DNA of 64,000 nucleotides from Korobacter sp036501185 (GTDB lineage Bacteria; Acidobacteriota; Terriglobia; Terriglobales; Acidobacteriaceae): positions 1-64,000 of the forward strand of contig DASYAU010000119.1 of NCBI GenBank assembly GCA_036501185.1. Direction: 5' to 3'. Made by a program: the position numbers and the translations under genes. Below are positions 26,451 to 34,368 of this stretch, one piece after another. Positions within the stretch are counted from its first letter, which is position 1; each line of letters opens with the position of its first letter. The notes beneath the pieces were generated by a model. It was not told the origin of the DNA, made no database searches, and saw nothing but the letters and a program-made list of their open reading frames with translations.

Positions 26451-26551
26451 AGTTCGCTCCAGGGGATTTCGACCAACGTTCGCTTGCGGTACGATGCAGC
26501 AACTCTGGACAGAGATGCTTGCAATCTGAGTTCCTGCCGCAGAGCAAAAAT

Positions 26552-26579
26552 GCGGCTCCCCGTGTGATACGGGAGCCGC
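26552..26579 (-). terminator. 9-bp perfect hairpin upstream of mtaB, terminator-like on the minus strand
   Basis: GCGGCTCCC (26552-26560), 10-nt loop, GGGAGCCGC (26571-26579). Read on the minus strand it is followed by ATTTTTG, the look of an intrinsic terminator. No minus-strand gene ends here, so it would stop only antisense transcripts entering the response-regulator promoter region, or it may act as a regulatory hairpin overlapping the mtaB promoter. Confidence 0.4.
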
Positions 26580-26590
26580 CCATTGCTCCG

Positions 26591-26596
26591 TATAAT
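26591..26596 (+). promoter_or_regulatory. Consensus -10 box (TATAAT) six nucleotides before the mtaB GTG
   Basis: A perfect TATAAT followed by ACCACC and the GTG at 26603. Transcription would start at or within one base of the GTG, giving a leaderless mRNA. The -35 region overlaps the 26552-26579 hairpin and is not recognisable. Confidence 0.5.
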
Positions 26597-26602
26597 ACCA
26601 CC

Positions 26603-27967
26603 GTGGCTTCGTTCTACGTGGAAAACTTTGGCTGTCGCGCGACCCAGGCCGATGGTGCCGCCATTGAGCGCCAATTGCTGGAACGCGGCCTTGCGCGCGG
26701 GTCTTCGGCCGAAAGTGCCGAGATCGTAGTGCTCAACACCTGCACCGTCACGGCGGCCGCCGACCAGGATGCCCGGGCCGCCATCCGCCGCATAAAACGT
26801 GGCAATCCCGAAGCTCGCATTATCGTCACGGGATGCTACGCCCAGCGTGCGCCCGAAGAAATCGCGAAGCTGGATGGCGTGAGCTTGGTGGTGGGAAATT
26901 CGCACAAACATGCGTTGCCGGAAATGGCCGCCTCTCTGGTGTCGCGAGGGTTTGTGCCGGTGGCGTCACTTGGCGTAAGGCCCGATCTTGCGCCCGTCAT
27001 GGTGGGCGACATTTTCGCGCACACCGAATTGATCGCGGCGCCCGTCTTTGACAGCGAGTCGGCGGCCGAACGTACCCGGCCGAATCTGAAGATCCAGGAT
27101 GGCTGCAATAACCGCTGCTCGTTCTGCGTGATTCCCTACGTCCGGGGAAAAAGCCGCTCCCTCACTCTCGACTCCGTCCTCCGTGAAGTCGATTCCCTCG
27201 TCGAGGCCGGTTACAAAGAGATTGTCCTCAGCGGCATCAATCTCGGACGCTGGGGAAACGATCTCCGTCCACGCGTCCGCTTCGAAGATTTGCTGCGCGC
27301 CATCGTGGAGAAGACGGCGATCCCAAGGGTCCGCATCAGTTCGGTCGAGCCCATGGACTGGAGCAATGAACTGATCGCCATCGCCGCCGAGTCACCGCGC
27401 GTGTGCAAGCACGCTCACGTCCCTTTGCAATCCGGCAGCGACAGGATCTTGCGCAAGATGCACCGTCGCTATCGTCCGTGGCACTACGCAGACCGCATCC
27501 AGCGGATCCGCGCCGCCATGCCGAATGCCGCCATCGGCGCCGACGTCATGGTCGGCTTCCCCGGCGAAACCGACGAGCACTTCGAAGAGACCCGAACGTT
27601 CATCGATTCTCTTCCCTTCACCTATCTTCACGTCTTCACGTATTCATCGCGTCCCGGAACGCCCTCGGCTTCCATGCCCGCCCAGGTCCCGGTACACACG
27701 GCGCGCGAGCGTAACAAGGTGCTGCGCGATCTGATCGCCGCGAAGAAGCGGGCATTCATGGAGTCGCTGGTGGGAAGTGAAGTGGAAGCGGTGACGCTAA
27801 CGACGAGGCATGGGGATTCGACCGAGGCGCTTACGGATAATTATCAGAAGATGTGGATCGGCGGAACGATTGCGGCTAATCGGTTGGTGCGGGTGAAGGT
27901 GGCGGGCGTGCAGGGAGAGGCGCTAGTGGGAAACCTAGTGCAGACCACGAACGCAGCGATCATTTAG
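26603..27967 (+). CDS. mtaB: tRNA threonylcarbamoyladenosine (t6A37) methylthiotransferase MtaB
   Basis: About 454 residues. The N-terminal MTTase domain has the three cluster Cys (Cys11 in NFGCRATQ, Cys47 in NTCTV, Cys78 in TGCYA). The radical-SAM motif CNNRCSFC lies at about 168-175, with GINLGRWG and QSGSDRILRKMHRRY following, and a C-terminal TRAM region (YQKMWIGGTI...). It converts t6A to ms2t6A at position 37 of ANN-reading tRNAs. The start was placed at GTG 26603 because family proteins begin with FxVxNFGC at this point and a TATAAT box immediately precedes it; an in-frame TTG at 26519 would add 28 residues encoded by the hairpin region. Confidence 0.92.
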   Translation: MASFYVENFGCRATQADGAAIERQLLERGLARGSSAESAEIVVLNTCTVTAAADQDARAAIRRIKRGNPEARIIVTGCYAQRAPEEIAKLDGVSLVVGNSHKHALPEMAASLVSRGFVPVASLGVRPDLAPVMVGDIFAHTELIAAPVFDSESAAERTRPNLKIQDGCNNRCSFCVIPYVRGKSRSLTLDSVLREVDSLVEAGYKEIVLSGINLGRWGNDLRPRVRFEDLLRAIVEKTAIPRVRISSVEPMDWSNELIAIAAESPRVCKHAHVPLQSGSDRILRKMHRRYRPWHYADRIQRIRAAMPNAAIGADVMVGFPGETDEHFEETRTFIDSLPFTYLHVFTYSSRPGTPSASMPAQVPVHTARERNKVLRDLIAAKKRAFMESLVGSEVEAVTLTTRHGDSTEALTDNYQKMWIGGTIAANRLVRVKVAGVQGEALVGNLVQTTNAAII

Positions 27968-28955
27968 TCGGCGGTTGGATGTTAAGTGTCACCTGCGTTT
28001 CGAAAATTAGCGGCTTACCGTCCACGACATAGGGTTTGTACTTCCACGTTCTCACTGTTCTGAGGGCCGCCTCGAAAAGGTGCGGATCGCCCTTAATCCC
28101 ATTTTCGAATATTACCGTTCCATCTTTGCCGACGACAATGTCGAGAACTACCTCTCCCTGAAGGCCATTTTCGCGCGCAGATTCGGGATATTGGGGAGGC
28201 GATTTCTCAAGCAGCATCGGTTGCGTTGCCGCTTCGGTGAGTTGGACGTCGGGTTTGGGGGAAATTGCTTTCATCATTTTCTGCATCTCGGCTGGATCGA
28301 TCTTCCCTCCTGTTATCCCAACTACCCCGCCTTGGGGTCGAGGCTGATCACTCAGCATGCATTGCGCGTTGCGTTCGTCGTCGCGGAAGGAAAGGCCGCG
28401 GAGAGCGTTGACGGCGGCATCGAGACCCTCCTTAGTGTCGGCGGTGATGGAGGCGGCAAGGTGGTAACCGCGAAACGTGGTGGCGATGAACGTGACATAC
28501 AAAGTTGCGTTCGCAGACGACCGGCTCCTTAGGTCCGCCCGATAAAACTGCCTCCCCGAGATGGTTAGAGGATGAGAATCGGCAAGAATCTCGCGATCTT
28601 GCGGGCGATCATTAACATACGATTGCTCTCCGGTGGCAATGTACCGTTGCGTTTCCGCGGCTTGGGCATGATCGTCGACAGAATAAAAGTTGATGGATTC
28701 GCGTGAATCCTCGTGCTTGTGCCACACATGAAACAATCCGAGCCGGATCGCATCGATTCGTACGGCCTGCGCTTGCGTGTCGGGAGTGAAGTCCCATCCC
28801 TGCGGAGCGTGATAGCTGAAGCCCAGGCAGTCGTTGCTGTATGTACCGTCCCCAACTTGCCCCACGTCAGTCTTGGGAGGCGTCACATCCTGGAGTTGAC
28901 CGAAGGAAGAAATGCCGAGGAAGAGAACTACGAGGAACAGCAACGACGTCTTCAC
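27960..28955 (-). CDS. Exported TonB C-terminal-domain protein
   Basis: 331 residues. A cleavable signal peptide (SLLFLVVLFLGISSFGQ) is followed by an uncharacterised middle domain (about 30-210) and a TonB C-terminal domain (QYPESARENGLQGEVVLDIV...RTVRTWKYKPYVVDGKPL). The usual N-terminal membrane anchor and proline-rich linker that touch ExbB are absent; the protein looks soluble and periplasmic, so classic energy transduction is unlikely. The start is GTG 28955, with TACACT 6 nt upstream and no Shine-Dalgarno. It is convergent with mtaB, with an 8-bp overlap of the 3' ends. Confidence 0.85.
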   Translation of the reverse strand: MKTSLLFLVVLFLGISSFGQLQDVTPPKTDVGQVGDGTYSNDCLGFSYHAPQGWDFTPDTQAQAVRIDAIRLGLFHVWHKHEDSRESINFYSVDDHAQAAETQRYIATGEQSYVNDRPQDREILADSHPLTISGRQFYRADLRSRSSANATLYVTFIATTFRGYHLAASITADTKEGLDAAVNALRGLSFRDDERNAQCMLSDQPRPQGGVVGITGGKIDPAEMQKMMKAISPKPDVQLTEAATQPMLLEKSPPQYPESARENGLQGEVVLDIVVGKDGTVIFENGIKGDPHLFEAALRTVRTWKYKPYVVDGKPLIFETQVTLNIQPPTK

Positions 28956-28961
28956 GGCAGC

Positions 28962-28967
28962 AGTGTA
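28962..28967 (-). promoter_or_regulatory. Candidate -10 box (TACACT) six nucleotides before a GTG start
   Basis: On the minus strand TACACT is followed by GCTGCC and the GTG at 28955. No Shine-Dalgarno is visible, so a leaderless transcript is possible. The -35 is weak (TTTCGG at 17-bp spacing). Confidence 0.35.
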
Positions 28968-29043
28968 TTCCCGGCCTGCGATCTCCGAAAGGGGAATTCG
29001 GCAGCGGACGAGGCGCGTTCATTTGCTCACCCCGTTTTCGCGC

Positions 29044-29052
29044 TGATAGACT
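29044..29052 (+). promoter_or_regulatory. Candidate extended -10 promoter of the 3-hydroxyacyl-CoA dehydrogenase gene
   Basis: TGATAGACT fits TGnTAnnnT and lies 15 nt before the first ATG. The start site would be near 29058-29060, leaving a leader of about 9 nt to the first ATG or 18 nt to the second. Confidence 0.3.
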
Positions 29053-29067
29053 CGTCCGTTCTCACGG

Positions 29068-29955
29068 ATGGCACTCATGCAAATCAAGAACGTCGCTGTA
29101 ATCGGTTGTGGGCTCATGGGCTCAGGCATCGCGCAAGTCGCTGCTACCGCCAGATTCCACGTCACGGTGCTCGAGGCCGAGCAAGCATTTCTTGACAAAG
29201 GCTTCAAAGGCATCGACCGCTCCCTTGCCAAGTTCGCCGAAAAAGGCACGATCACCGAGAAGCCGGAGGCGATCAAGGCCCGCCTGAAGGGCACCACGAA
29301 GATCGAAGACCTCGCCGCTTGCGACATCATCATTGAGGCCATCGTTGAAAACGTTCCCGAGAAGCACAAGATGTATGTCGCGCTCGATAAAATCGCGAAG
29401 CCCGATGCCATCTTCGCCTCGAATACCTCTTCGATTTCCATCACTGAGCTGATGGCCGTCACCAATCGTCCCGAGCGTTTCATCGGCCTGCACTTCTTCA
29501 ACCCCGTCCCGCTCATGAAACTCGTCGAGGTCATTCGCACCATCGCCACCTCCGACGAAGTCTTTAACACCGCCGTCGACTTCGGCGCGAAACTCGGCAA
29601 AGTCCCTGTTCGAACCAAAGATTCCAGCGGCTTCATCGTCAACCGCCTCCTCGTCCCCTATCTCCTCGACGCCATCCGCGCTTTCGAAGAGGGCGTAGGG
29701 TCGATCGAAGACATCGACCAGGCCATGAAGCTCGGCTGCGGTTATCCCATGGGCCCATTCACGCTGCTCGATTTCGTCGGCCTCGATACCTGCTACTACA
29801 TCACCCACGTAATGTTCGACGAGTTCCGCGAGAAGCGCTTTGCTGCGCCTCCGCTGCTCAAACGCATGGTGCTCGCCGGCTGGTACGGACGCAAGACCGG
29901 CAAAGGGTTTTACGATTACACGGACCCGAACAACCCGGTTCCCACTAAAATTTGA
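29068..29955 (+). CDS. 3-hydroxybutyryl-CoA dehydrogenase family protein
   Basis: 295 residues. The Rossmann NAD-binding motif GCGLMGSGIAQVA is at the N-terminus, catalytic-site elements are SNTSSISITELMAVTNRPERFIGLHFFNPVPLMKLVEVI (the His-x10-Glu pair), and the C-terminal helical domain contains DSSGFIVNRLLVPYLLDA. It oxidises or reduces 3-hydroxyacyl-CoA, most likely C4 by similarity to short Hbd/PaaH enzymes. The next gene is a Crt-type crotonase, so the pair can interconvert acetoacetyl-CoA, 3-hydroxybutyryl-CoA and crotonyl-CoA. An in-frame ATG at 29077 with GGATGG before it is an alternative start. Confidence 0.93.
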   Translation: MALMQIKNVAVIGCGLMGSGIAQVAATARFHVTVLEAEQAFLDKGFKGIDRSLAKFAEKGTITEKPEAIKARLKGTTKIEDLAACDIIIEAIVENVPEKHKMYVALDKIAKPDAIFASNTSSISITELMAVTNRPERFIGLHFFNPVPLMKLVEVIRTIATSDEVFNTAVDFGAKLGKVPVRTKDSSGFIVNRLLVPYLLDAIRAFEEGVGSIEDIDQAMKLGCGYPMGPFTLLDFVGLDTCYYITHVMFDEFREKRFAAPPLLKRMVLAGWYGRKTGKGFYDYTDPNNPVPTKI

Positions 29956-29965
29956 TTTTCCCTGC

Positions 29966-30003
29966 TGTCATCCTGAGCGCAGCGTGCGGAGTCGAAGGAC
30001 CCC
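29966..30003. repeat. Intergenic repeat element B, copy 1
   Basis: TGTCATCCTGAGCGCAGCG ... GTCGAAGGACC between the dehydrogenase and crotonase genes. Related copies occur at 39732-39765 and 54060-54094. Confidence 0.6.
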
Positions 30004-30051
30004 TACCCGCTCCACAAATTTTGACCTTGGCACGAACGCCCCTGAGGACTT

Positions 30052-30834
<783 letters not shown>

Positions 30835-30853
30835 AAATCATCAATACGAAGAG

Positions 30854-30900
30854 ACGAAGGGGCACGAAGGTCGTTGCTTGCTTCCGCTCCTTCGTTTTCT
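30854..30900 (+). terminator. Possible terminator after the crotonase gene, built from ACGAAGG repeats
   Basis: ACGAAGGGGC (30854-30863) pairs with GCTCCTTCGT (30886-30895, one G-T wobble) across a 22-nt loop, followed by TTTCT. The arms belong to the CACGAAGG heptamer family seen elsewhere. Confidence 0.4.
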
Positions 30901-30945
30901 TCTGTAGGATGACTGTTTGGCCTTGTGCCTGTGAACTGATAAGCA

Positions 30946-31869
30946 ATGATCAAGAACCTGCGCATGCTCCGCCTGGCGAAAAACAAGGCGGAGTTTCAGC
31001 AACTCAATGAGTTTTTCTCCCACCTCGGACTCACGAAAGGCGAGCACTGGGAAGGCCGTTCCAACAGCGGCCAGGTTTTCCTCGTGGAAGACGGCGGCGT
31101 GGAAGTCGCCCTCGGCGAGGGATTCCCCGATGCGGATCTTGTTTTCGAAGTGAACGACGCCGATGGCGCCTACGAGCTACTGAAGAAAAAAGGCTGGAAG
31201 AAGCTGACCAAGCCGGAAGAGCAGCCGTTCGGGGCTCGCATGTTCACCGCGGAGGTCGCCGGCCACGGAATCGCGTTCTACAACTACCTCCCCGAAAAGC
31301 AGCACCACGCGGCAAAAGAACGCGAGTCGAAACTCAATGCGCACGGAAAAAAATTTGCGCTGGTCGTGAGCCGCTTCAACAGCTTCATCACCGAGCGCTT
31401 GCTCGATGGCGCGCTGCTCGCGCTGCGTCATGCGAATGTGGATTGGGATGACGTCGAAGTGGTGCGCGTGCCCGGGGCCTTCGAAATCCCCTCCGCCTCG
31501 CGCTCGCTCGCGGAGAGCGGCAAGTTTGATGCGATTATCTGTCTCGGCTGTCTACTCCGAGGGGGCACGCTGCATTACGAAGTTATCGCCAACGAAGTTA
31601 CCCGTGGCGTAGGACAGTCCGCGCAAGAAACCGGAGTGCCGCACGGATTTGGCGTGCTGACGTGCGATACGCTGGAACAGGCCATCGATCGCGCCGGATT
31701 GAAAGCCGGGAACAAGGGATACGAAGCAGCGATGGCGGCCATCGAGATGGTGAGTCTCAAGCTCGGAGAGGCGAGGGATCGGCGTAAGGACGCCCCCAAG
31801 CCGAAGGCCACCGCACGAGATTTGATGAAGACGCGGGCCCTGCGTCCGGCGAAAGTGGTGAAGAAGTAA
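30946..31869 (+). CDS. ribH: Fusion of a VOC/glyoxalase-like domain to 6,7-dimethyl-8-ribityllumazine synthase
   Basis: 307 residues. Residues 1 to about 118 form a VOC-type domain (EFFSHLGLTKGEHWEGRS...GQVFLVEDGGVEVALGEGF...GHGIAFYNYLP). After a charged linker (119-137), residues 138-275 are a complete lumazine synthase: RFNSFITERLLDGAL, VPGAFEIP, the RGGTLHYEVIANEV loop with catalytic His210, and QAIDRAGLKAGNKGYEAA. A basic tail of about 30 residues follows. The RibH part condenses ribitylamino-uracil with dihydroxybutanone phosphate in riboflavin synthesis. The role of the VOC part is unknown. The stop overlaps the nusB start by one base (TAATG), the common ribH-nusB arrangement. No stop or frameshift occurs at the junction. 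Confidence 0.92.
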   Translation: MIKNLRMLRLAKNKAEFQQLNEFFSHLGLTKGEHWEGRSNSGQVFLVEDGGVEVALGEGFPDADLVFEVNDADGAYELLKKKGWKKLTKPEEQPFGARMFTAEVAGHGIAFYNYLPEKQHHAAKERESKLNAHGKKFALVVSRFNSFITERLLDGALLALRHANVDWDDVEVVRVPGAFEIPSASRSLAESGKFDAIICLGCLLRGGTLHYEVIANEVTRGVGQSAQETGVPHGFGVLTCDTLEQAIDRAGLKAGNKGYEAAMAAIEMVSLKLGEARDRRKDAPKPKATARDLMKTRALRPAKVVKK

Positions 31870-32309
31870 TGGTCAAAACCGGGACACGGCGGAAATCGCG
31901 TGAGTTGGCGCTCCAGATGCTTTTTCAATTGGATATGGGCAAGCAGACGCCCGATCATGTAGAAAAGACTTTCTGGGCCGAGCGCAACGACTTGGAAGAG
32001 GACGTCCGAAGTTTCGCGATAGATTTATTTCATGTTGCAGAACAGCGGCGCAGCGAGGTAGATACATTGATCGAGAAACACGCCGAGCACTGGCGCATGG
32101 ACCGGATGGCTGCCGTAGACCGCAACATCCTGCGCGCAGCGGTGGCGGAGTTTCTCGGGTTCCCCAAGACGCCAAAGGCGGTAGTAATCAACGAATCGTT
32201 GGAGATCGCCCGCAGGTTTTCGAGTCCTGAATCAGTGCAGTTCATCAACGGAGTCCTGGACAGCGTAGCGCGAGATCTGGACAACGCACAGAAGTCATCG
32301 AAGTCGTAA
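31869..32309 (+). CDS. nusB: Transcription antitermination factor NusB
   Basis: 146 residues, all helical. The N-terminal arginine-rich part (TRRKSRELALQMLFQLDMG) is the boxA RNA/NusE-binding surface, and the C-terminal block DRNILRAAVAEFLGFPKTPK, then AVVINESLEIARRFSSPES, then FINGVLDSVARD is the family signature. It works with NusE in rRNA antitermination. The start shares one base with the ribH stop, so translation is coupled. Confidence 0.96.
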   Translation: MVKTGTRRKSRELALQMLFQLDMGKQTPDHVEKTFWAERNDLEEDVRSFAIDLFHVAEQRRSEVDTLIEKHAEHWRMDRMAAVDRNILRAAVAEFLGFPKTPKAVVINESLEIARRFSSPESVQFINGVLDSVARDLDNAQKSSKS

Positions 32310-32326
32310 CAGGAAATGCGAGCAGC

Positions 32327-32590
32327 ATGAACTGGTCAGACGAAGCTAAAGAGATTTTTAAGCAGTTGATGAAGACCCTGCCCTCCGGGGAGCGGCAGGA
32401 GATCAAGGAAAACGCGCAACCGCGCGCGGAGTCCCTCGCCGAAGAAGAGAACGAGGACGAAGTTTCGGTCGAAGCGGCGATCCTGGCGGTAATCGACAGC
32501 ACCCCGAAGGAGTTCCACGACCGCCTCCGCGACATGCTCGCCTACCAGGGCATCGACCCAGAGGATTACAACGCCGCTTTCGGCGAATAA
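32327..32590 (+). CDS. Small acidic protein, weakly PCP-reductase-domain-like
   Basis: 87 residues, 17 bp downstream of nusB and probably in the same operon. The N-terminus WSDEAKEIFKQLMKTLP recalls the helical W-x-x-E-A-x...P pattern of the PCP_red domain found in light-independent protochlorophyllide reductase subunits and in many non-photosynthetic proteins. The middle is very acidic (EEENEDEVSV), and the C-terminal half (DSTPKEFHDRLRDMLAYQGI) is predicted helical. There is no signal peptide and no cofactor motif. The similarity is weak and the function unknown. Confidence 0.65.
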   Translation: MNWSDEAKEIFKQLMKTLPSGERQEIKENAQPRAESLAEEENEDEVSVEAAILAVIDSTPKEFHDRLRDMLAYQGIDPEDYNAAFGE

Positions 32591-32779
32591 GGCTTCGCTT
32601 CCTCCGTTACCGCATTCCTAAGCCAGGCTGGGGTTTCGACCAACCAGGAATCAGTCCCGTCAACTATGGGCTTCCCGGCCAAGCCCTGACTCGTTAAAAT
32701 ATCCGCCGAATTAATGTCGTTGATTGTCGCGTGGGGAAGCAAGTTTACATTTTATTGCCGGTGTAAATTCAGAATCACG

Positions 32780-33367
32780 ATGCTCGTTCCATCCCAGACG
32801 AACGTCCTTGCGGTTGACGATAACCGAGTCCAGTCTTACGCCATTGAAAAGAAGCTCCGGGCTGCCGGATTTCTGGTGAAGTCCGTCCATTGCGGACGCG
32901 ACGCTCTGGTCGAAGCCAAGCGCGGCGCTTACGCAGCCGTGCTTCTCGATGTTAACCTCCCCGATATCAGTGGGTTCGATGTGTGTGCCGCCATTCGCGC
33001 CGACGCCGGATTGCGCCAGCCGGCAATCGTATTTCATTCCGCTACCCACGCTTCCGAGATGACTTTCCGCAAGGCGCAGGAGTTCGGAGGAGACGCCTTC
33101 CTGACCTATCCAATTGAATCGGAAGCCTTAGCAGCGGTGCTCATGGGATCGGTCACCGCGCGCGGCGGTTCCTCGCATCGGCCGATGCTTACCTGCTGGA
33201 AAGAAATTGCTCATTTCCTGGGGAAAGGTGTCCGTACCGTACAGCGCTGGGAAGCGCTTGGGATGCCGGTGCATCGCCCGGCTGGAGACCGCAACATCGT
33301 ATTCGCTGATCCCGACGAACTGCGCCGCTGGATGCACGACCAGAAACCCCAGAGATCCTTAACTTAG
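32780..33367 (+). CDS. Response regulator with atypical receiver and MerR/excisionase-type DNA-binding domain
   Basis: 195 residues from the ATG at 32780. The receiver has Asp13-Asp14 (VDDN), Asp57 (LLDVNLP) and Ser87 (VFHSAT), but the invariant Lys before Pro is Tyr110 (FLTYPIE), so phosphorylation-driven switching may be altered. Residues 137-185 (CWKEIAHFLGKGVRTVQRWE, then PVHRPAGDRNIVFADPDELR) are a winged-helix domain of the excisionase/MerR N-terminal kind, with PxHR and a DP-ELxxW end. This suggests a DNA-binding output. No kinase gene is near. A 22-codon longer frame exists; TAAATT lies 10 nt before the chosen ATG and there is no Shine-Dalgarno. Confidence 0.85.
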   Translation: MLVPSQTNVLAVDDNRVQSYAIEKKLRAAGFLVKSVHCGRDALVEAKRGAYAAVLLDVNLPDISGFDVCAAIRADAGLRQPAIVFHSATHASEMTFRKAQEFGGDAFLTYPIESEALAAVLMGSVTARGGSSHRPMLTCWKEIAHFLGKGVRTVQRWEALGMPVHRPAGDRNIVFADPDELRRWMHDQKPQRSLT

Positions 33368-33402
33368 GAAGCCCCGGGGTCCCCAATTCTCCTGGTCAGT
33401 TT

Positions 33403-34131
33403 TTACCAGGCCGTCAGCGTGACGTTATCAAGCCATGCTGCGTAATCTGTTGGATACTTGTTCCCATCCGTCTGGAATGCCACGTCCAATTCTTTCGTCG
33501 AGGAATTCAGCGGCGTGTAATACCGGTTCACCACTCGACGCACGCCATCCACCGTCACCGCGATGAAGTGTGTATGCCCGTCGGTCGTCCGCTCCAGCTC
33601 CCACTTTAAGTGGTGCCACGCATTCGCCGTGATCCCCGCGCACGCCACACCGGTGTTCTGCCAGTGCAGACTAGCGTCCCACACCCGCCAGTAGCCCTTG
33701 TAGGTTCCGCGCAGGTTGCACTCGGTCCCGAAGACGTACTTCTTCCCGTTCAGTGCTTGGTTTACATCGAACTCCAGCGCCTGCGGTGCGGTCGCATCTG
33801 TGATCCTGAAATCCACTTCGTAATTAAAATGGCTGAACTGCGGATTCGCACCCAGTTGCTTCCACCAGAGCGCCGAGCTGTATGGCGTAGTTCCGCCGAA
33901 GTAAAACTCCGATGACGACCCGCTCAGCGAGGGCGTCGTCTGAAACTGCGCTTGCCAGTGTGTTGCGGTGCTCCCCGCGCCACCAGAGCCCGAACAAACA
34001 TCGCACGACGACCATGCTGTCTTGTTCTGGATTGCGGAGAAAGTGGTTGTGGTGGTCTGCGCTTTCGTATAGGTACAGCTGAGGACGAGAATTAACAATA
34101 AAAGTGCTGCAAGTGTCACACTGCTCTTCAT
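33403..34131 (-). CDS. Exported protein with a jelly-roll-like fold, function unknown
   Basis: 242 residues from the ATG at 34131, chosen because a signal peptide begins there (KSSVTLAALLLLILVLSCTYTKAQ) and the upstream extension has no signal. The mature part alternates strands (HFNYEVDFRITDATAPQALE, FDVNQALNGKKYVFGTECN, HHLKWELERTTDGHTHFIAV), giving a laminin-G/concanavalin-like impression, and ends in WLDNVTLTAW. CDVCSG and later Cys residues could form disulfides. No catalytic residues can be assigned. It is convergent with the response regulator. Confidence 0.75.
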   Translation of the reverse strand: MKSSVTLAALLLLILVLSCTYTKAQTTTTTFSAIQNKTAWSSCDVCSGSGGAGSTATHWQAQFQTTPSLSGSSSEFYFGGTTPYSSALWWKQLGANPQFSHFNYEVDFRITDATAPQALEFDVNQALNGKKYVFGTECNLRGTYKGYWRVWDASLHWQNTGVACAGITANAWHHLKWELERTTDGHTHFIAVTVDGVRRVVNRYYTPLNSSTKELDVAFQTDGNKYPTDYAAWLDNVTLTAW

Positions 34132-34235
34132 CTGGAACTTCGCTCTCTGTCGCACGGCAAACTTGCTTACTCGTTCGCTCTCGTTGACTGGTTGGTGAGC
34201 AGAGATTACGAAGTTATAACTAGCCCAACAAGTCG

Positions 34236-34276
34236 CCAAAGACACTCGTGCTTCCTCGCAGCACGAGTGTCCTTTG
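34236..34276. repeat. Long perfect inverted repeat upstream of the exported-protein gene
   Basis: GACACTCGTGCT (34241-34252), 7-nt loop, AGCACGAGTGTC (34260-34271): a 12-bp perfect stem extended by flanking CCAAA/TTTGG with one unpaired C. It sits between the 5' end of the minus-strand exported-protein gene and the ppdK terminator. Neither side has a strong T-run. Confidence 0.5.
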
Positions 34277-34311
34277 GTAATCGAAGCATTCCCCGACCCC
34301 CAAACGTGGGA

Positions 34312-34346
34312 GCAAAAAGAAAGAGCACGGCGTAAACCGTGCTCTT
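34312..34346 (-). terminator. Rho-independent terminator after ppdK
   Basis: AAGAGCACGG (34321-34330), loop CGTAAA, CCGTGCTCTT (34337-34346). On the minus strand the stem is followed by TCTTTTTGCT. It lies about 23 bp beyond the ppdK stop. Confidence 0.85.
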
Positions 34347-34368
34347 CTAGTTAACAGCCTTGATGTAA

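Noticed and set aside
26519..26602. N-terminal extension of MtaB from a TTG at 26519.
   Set aside because: It would translate through the hairpin and the TATAAT box, and family proteins start at the GTG at 26603.
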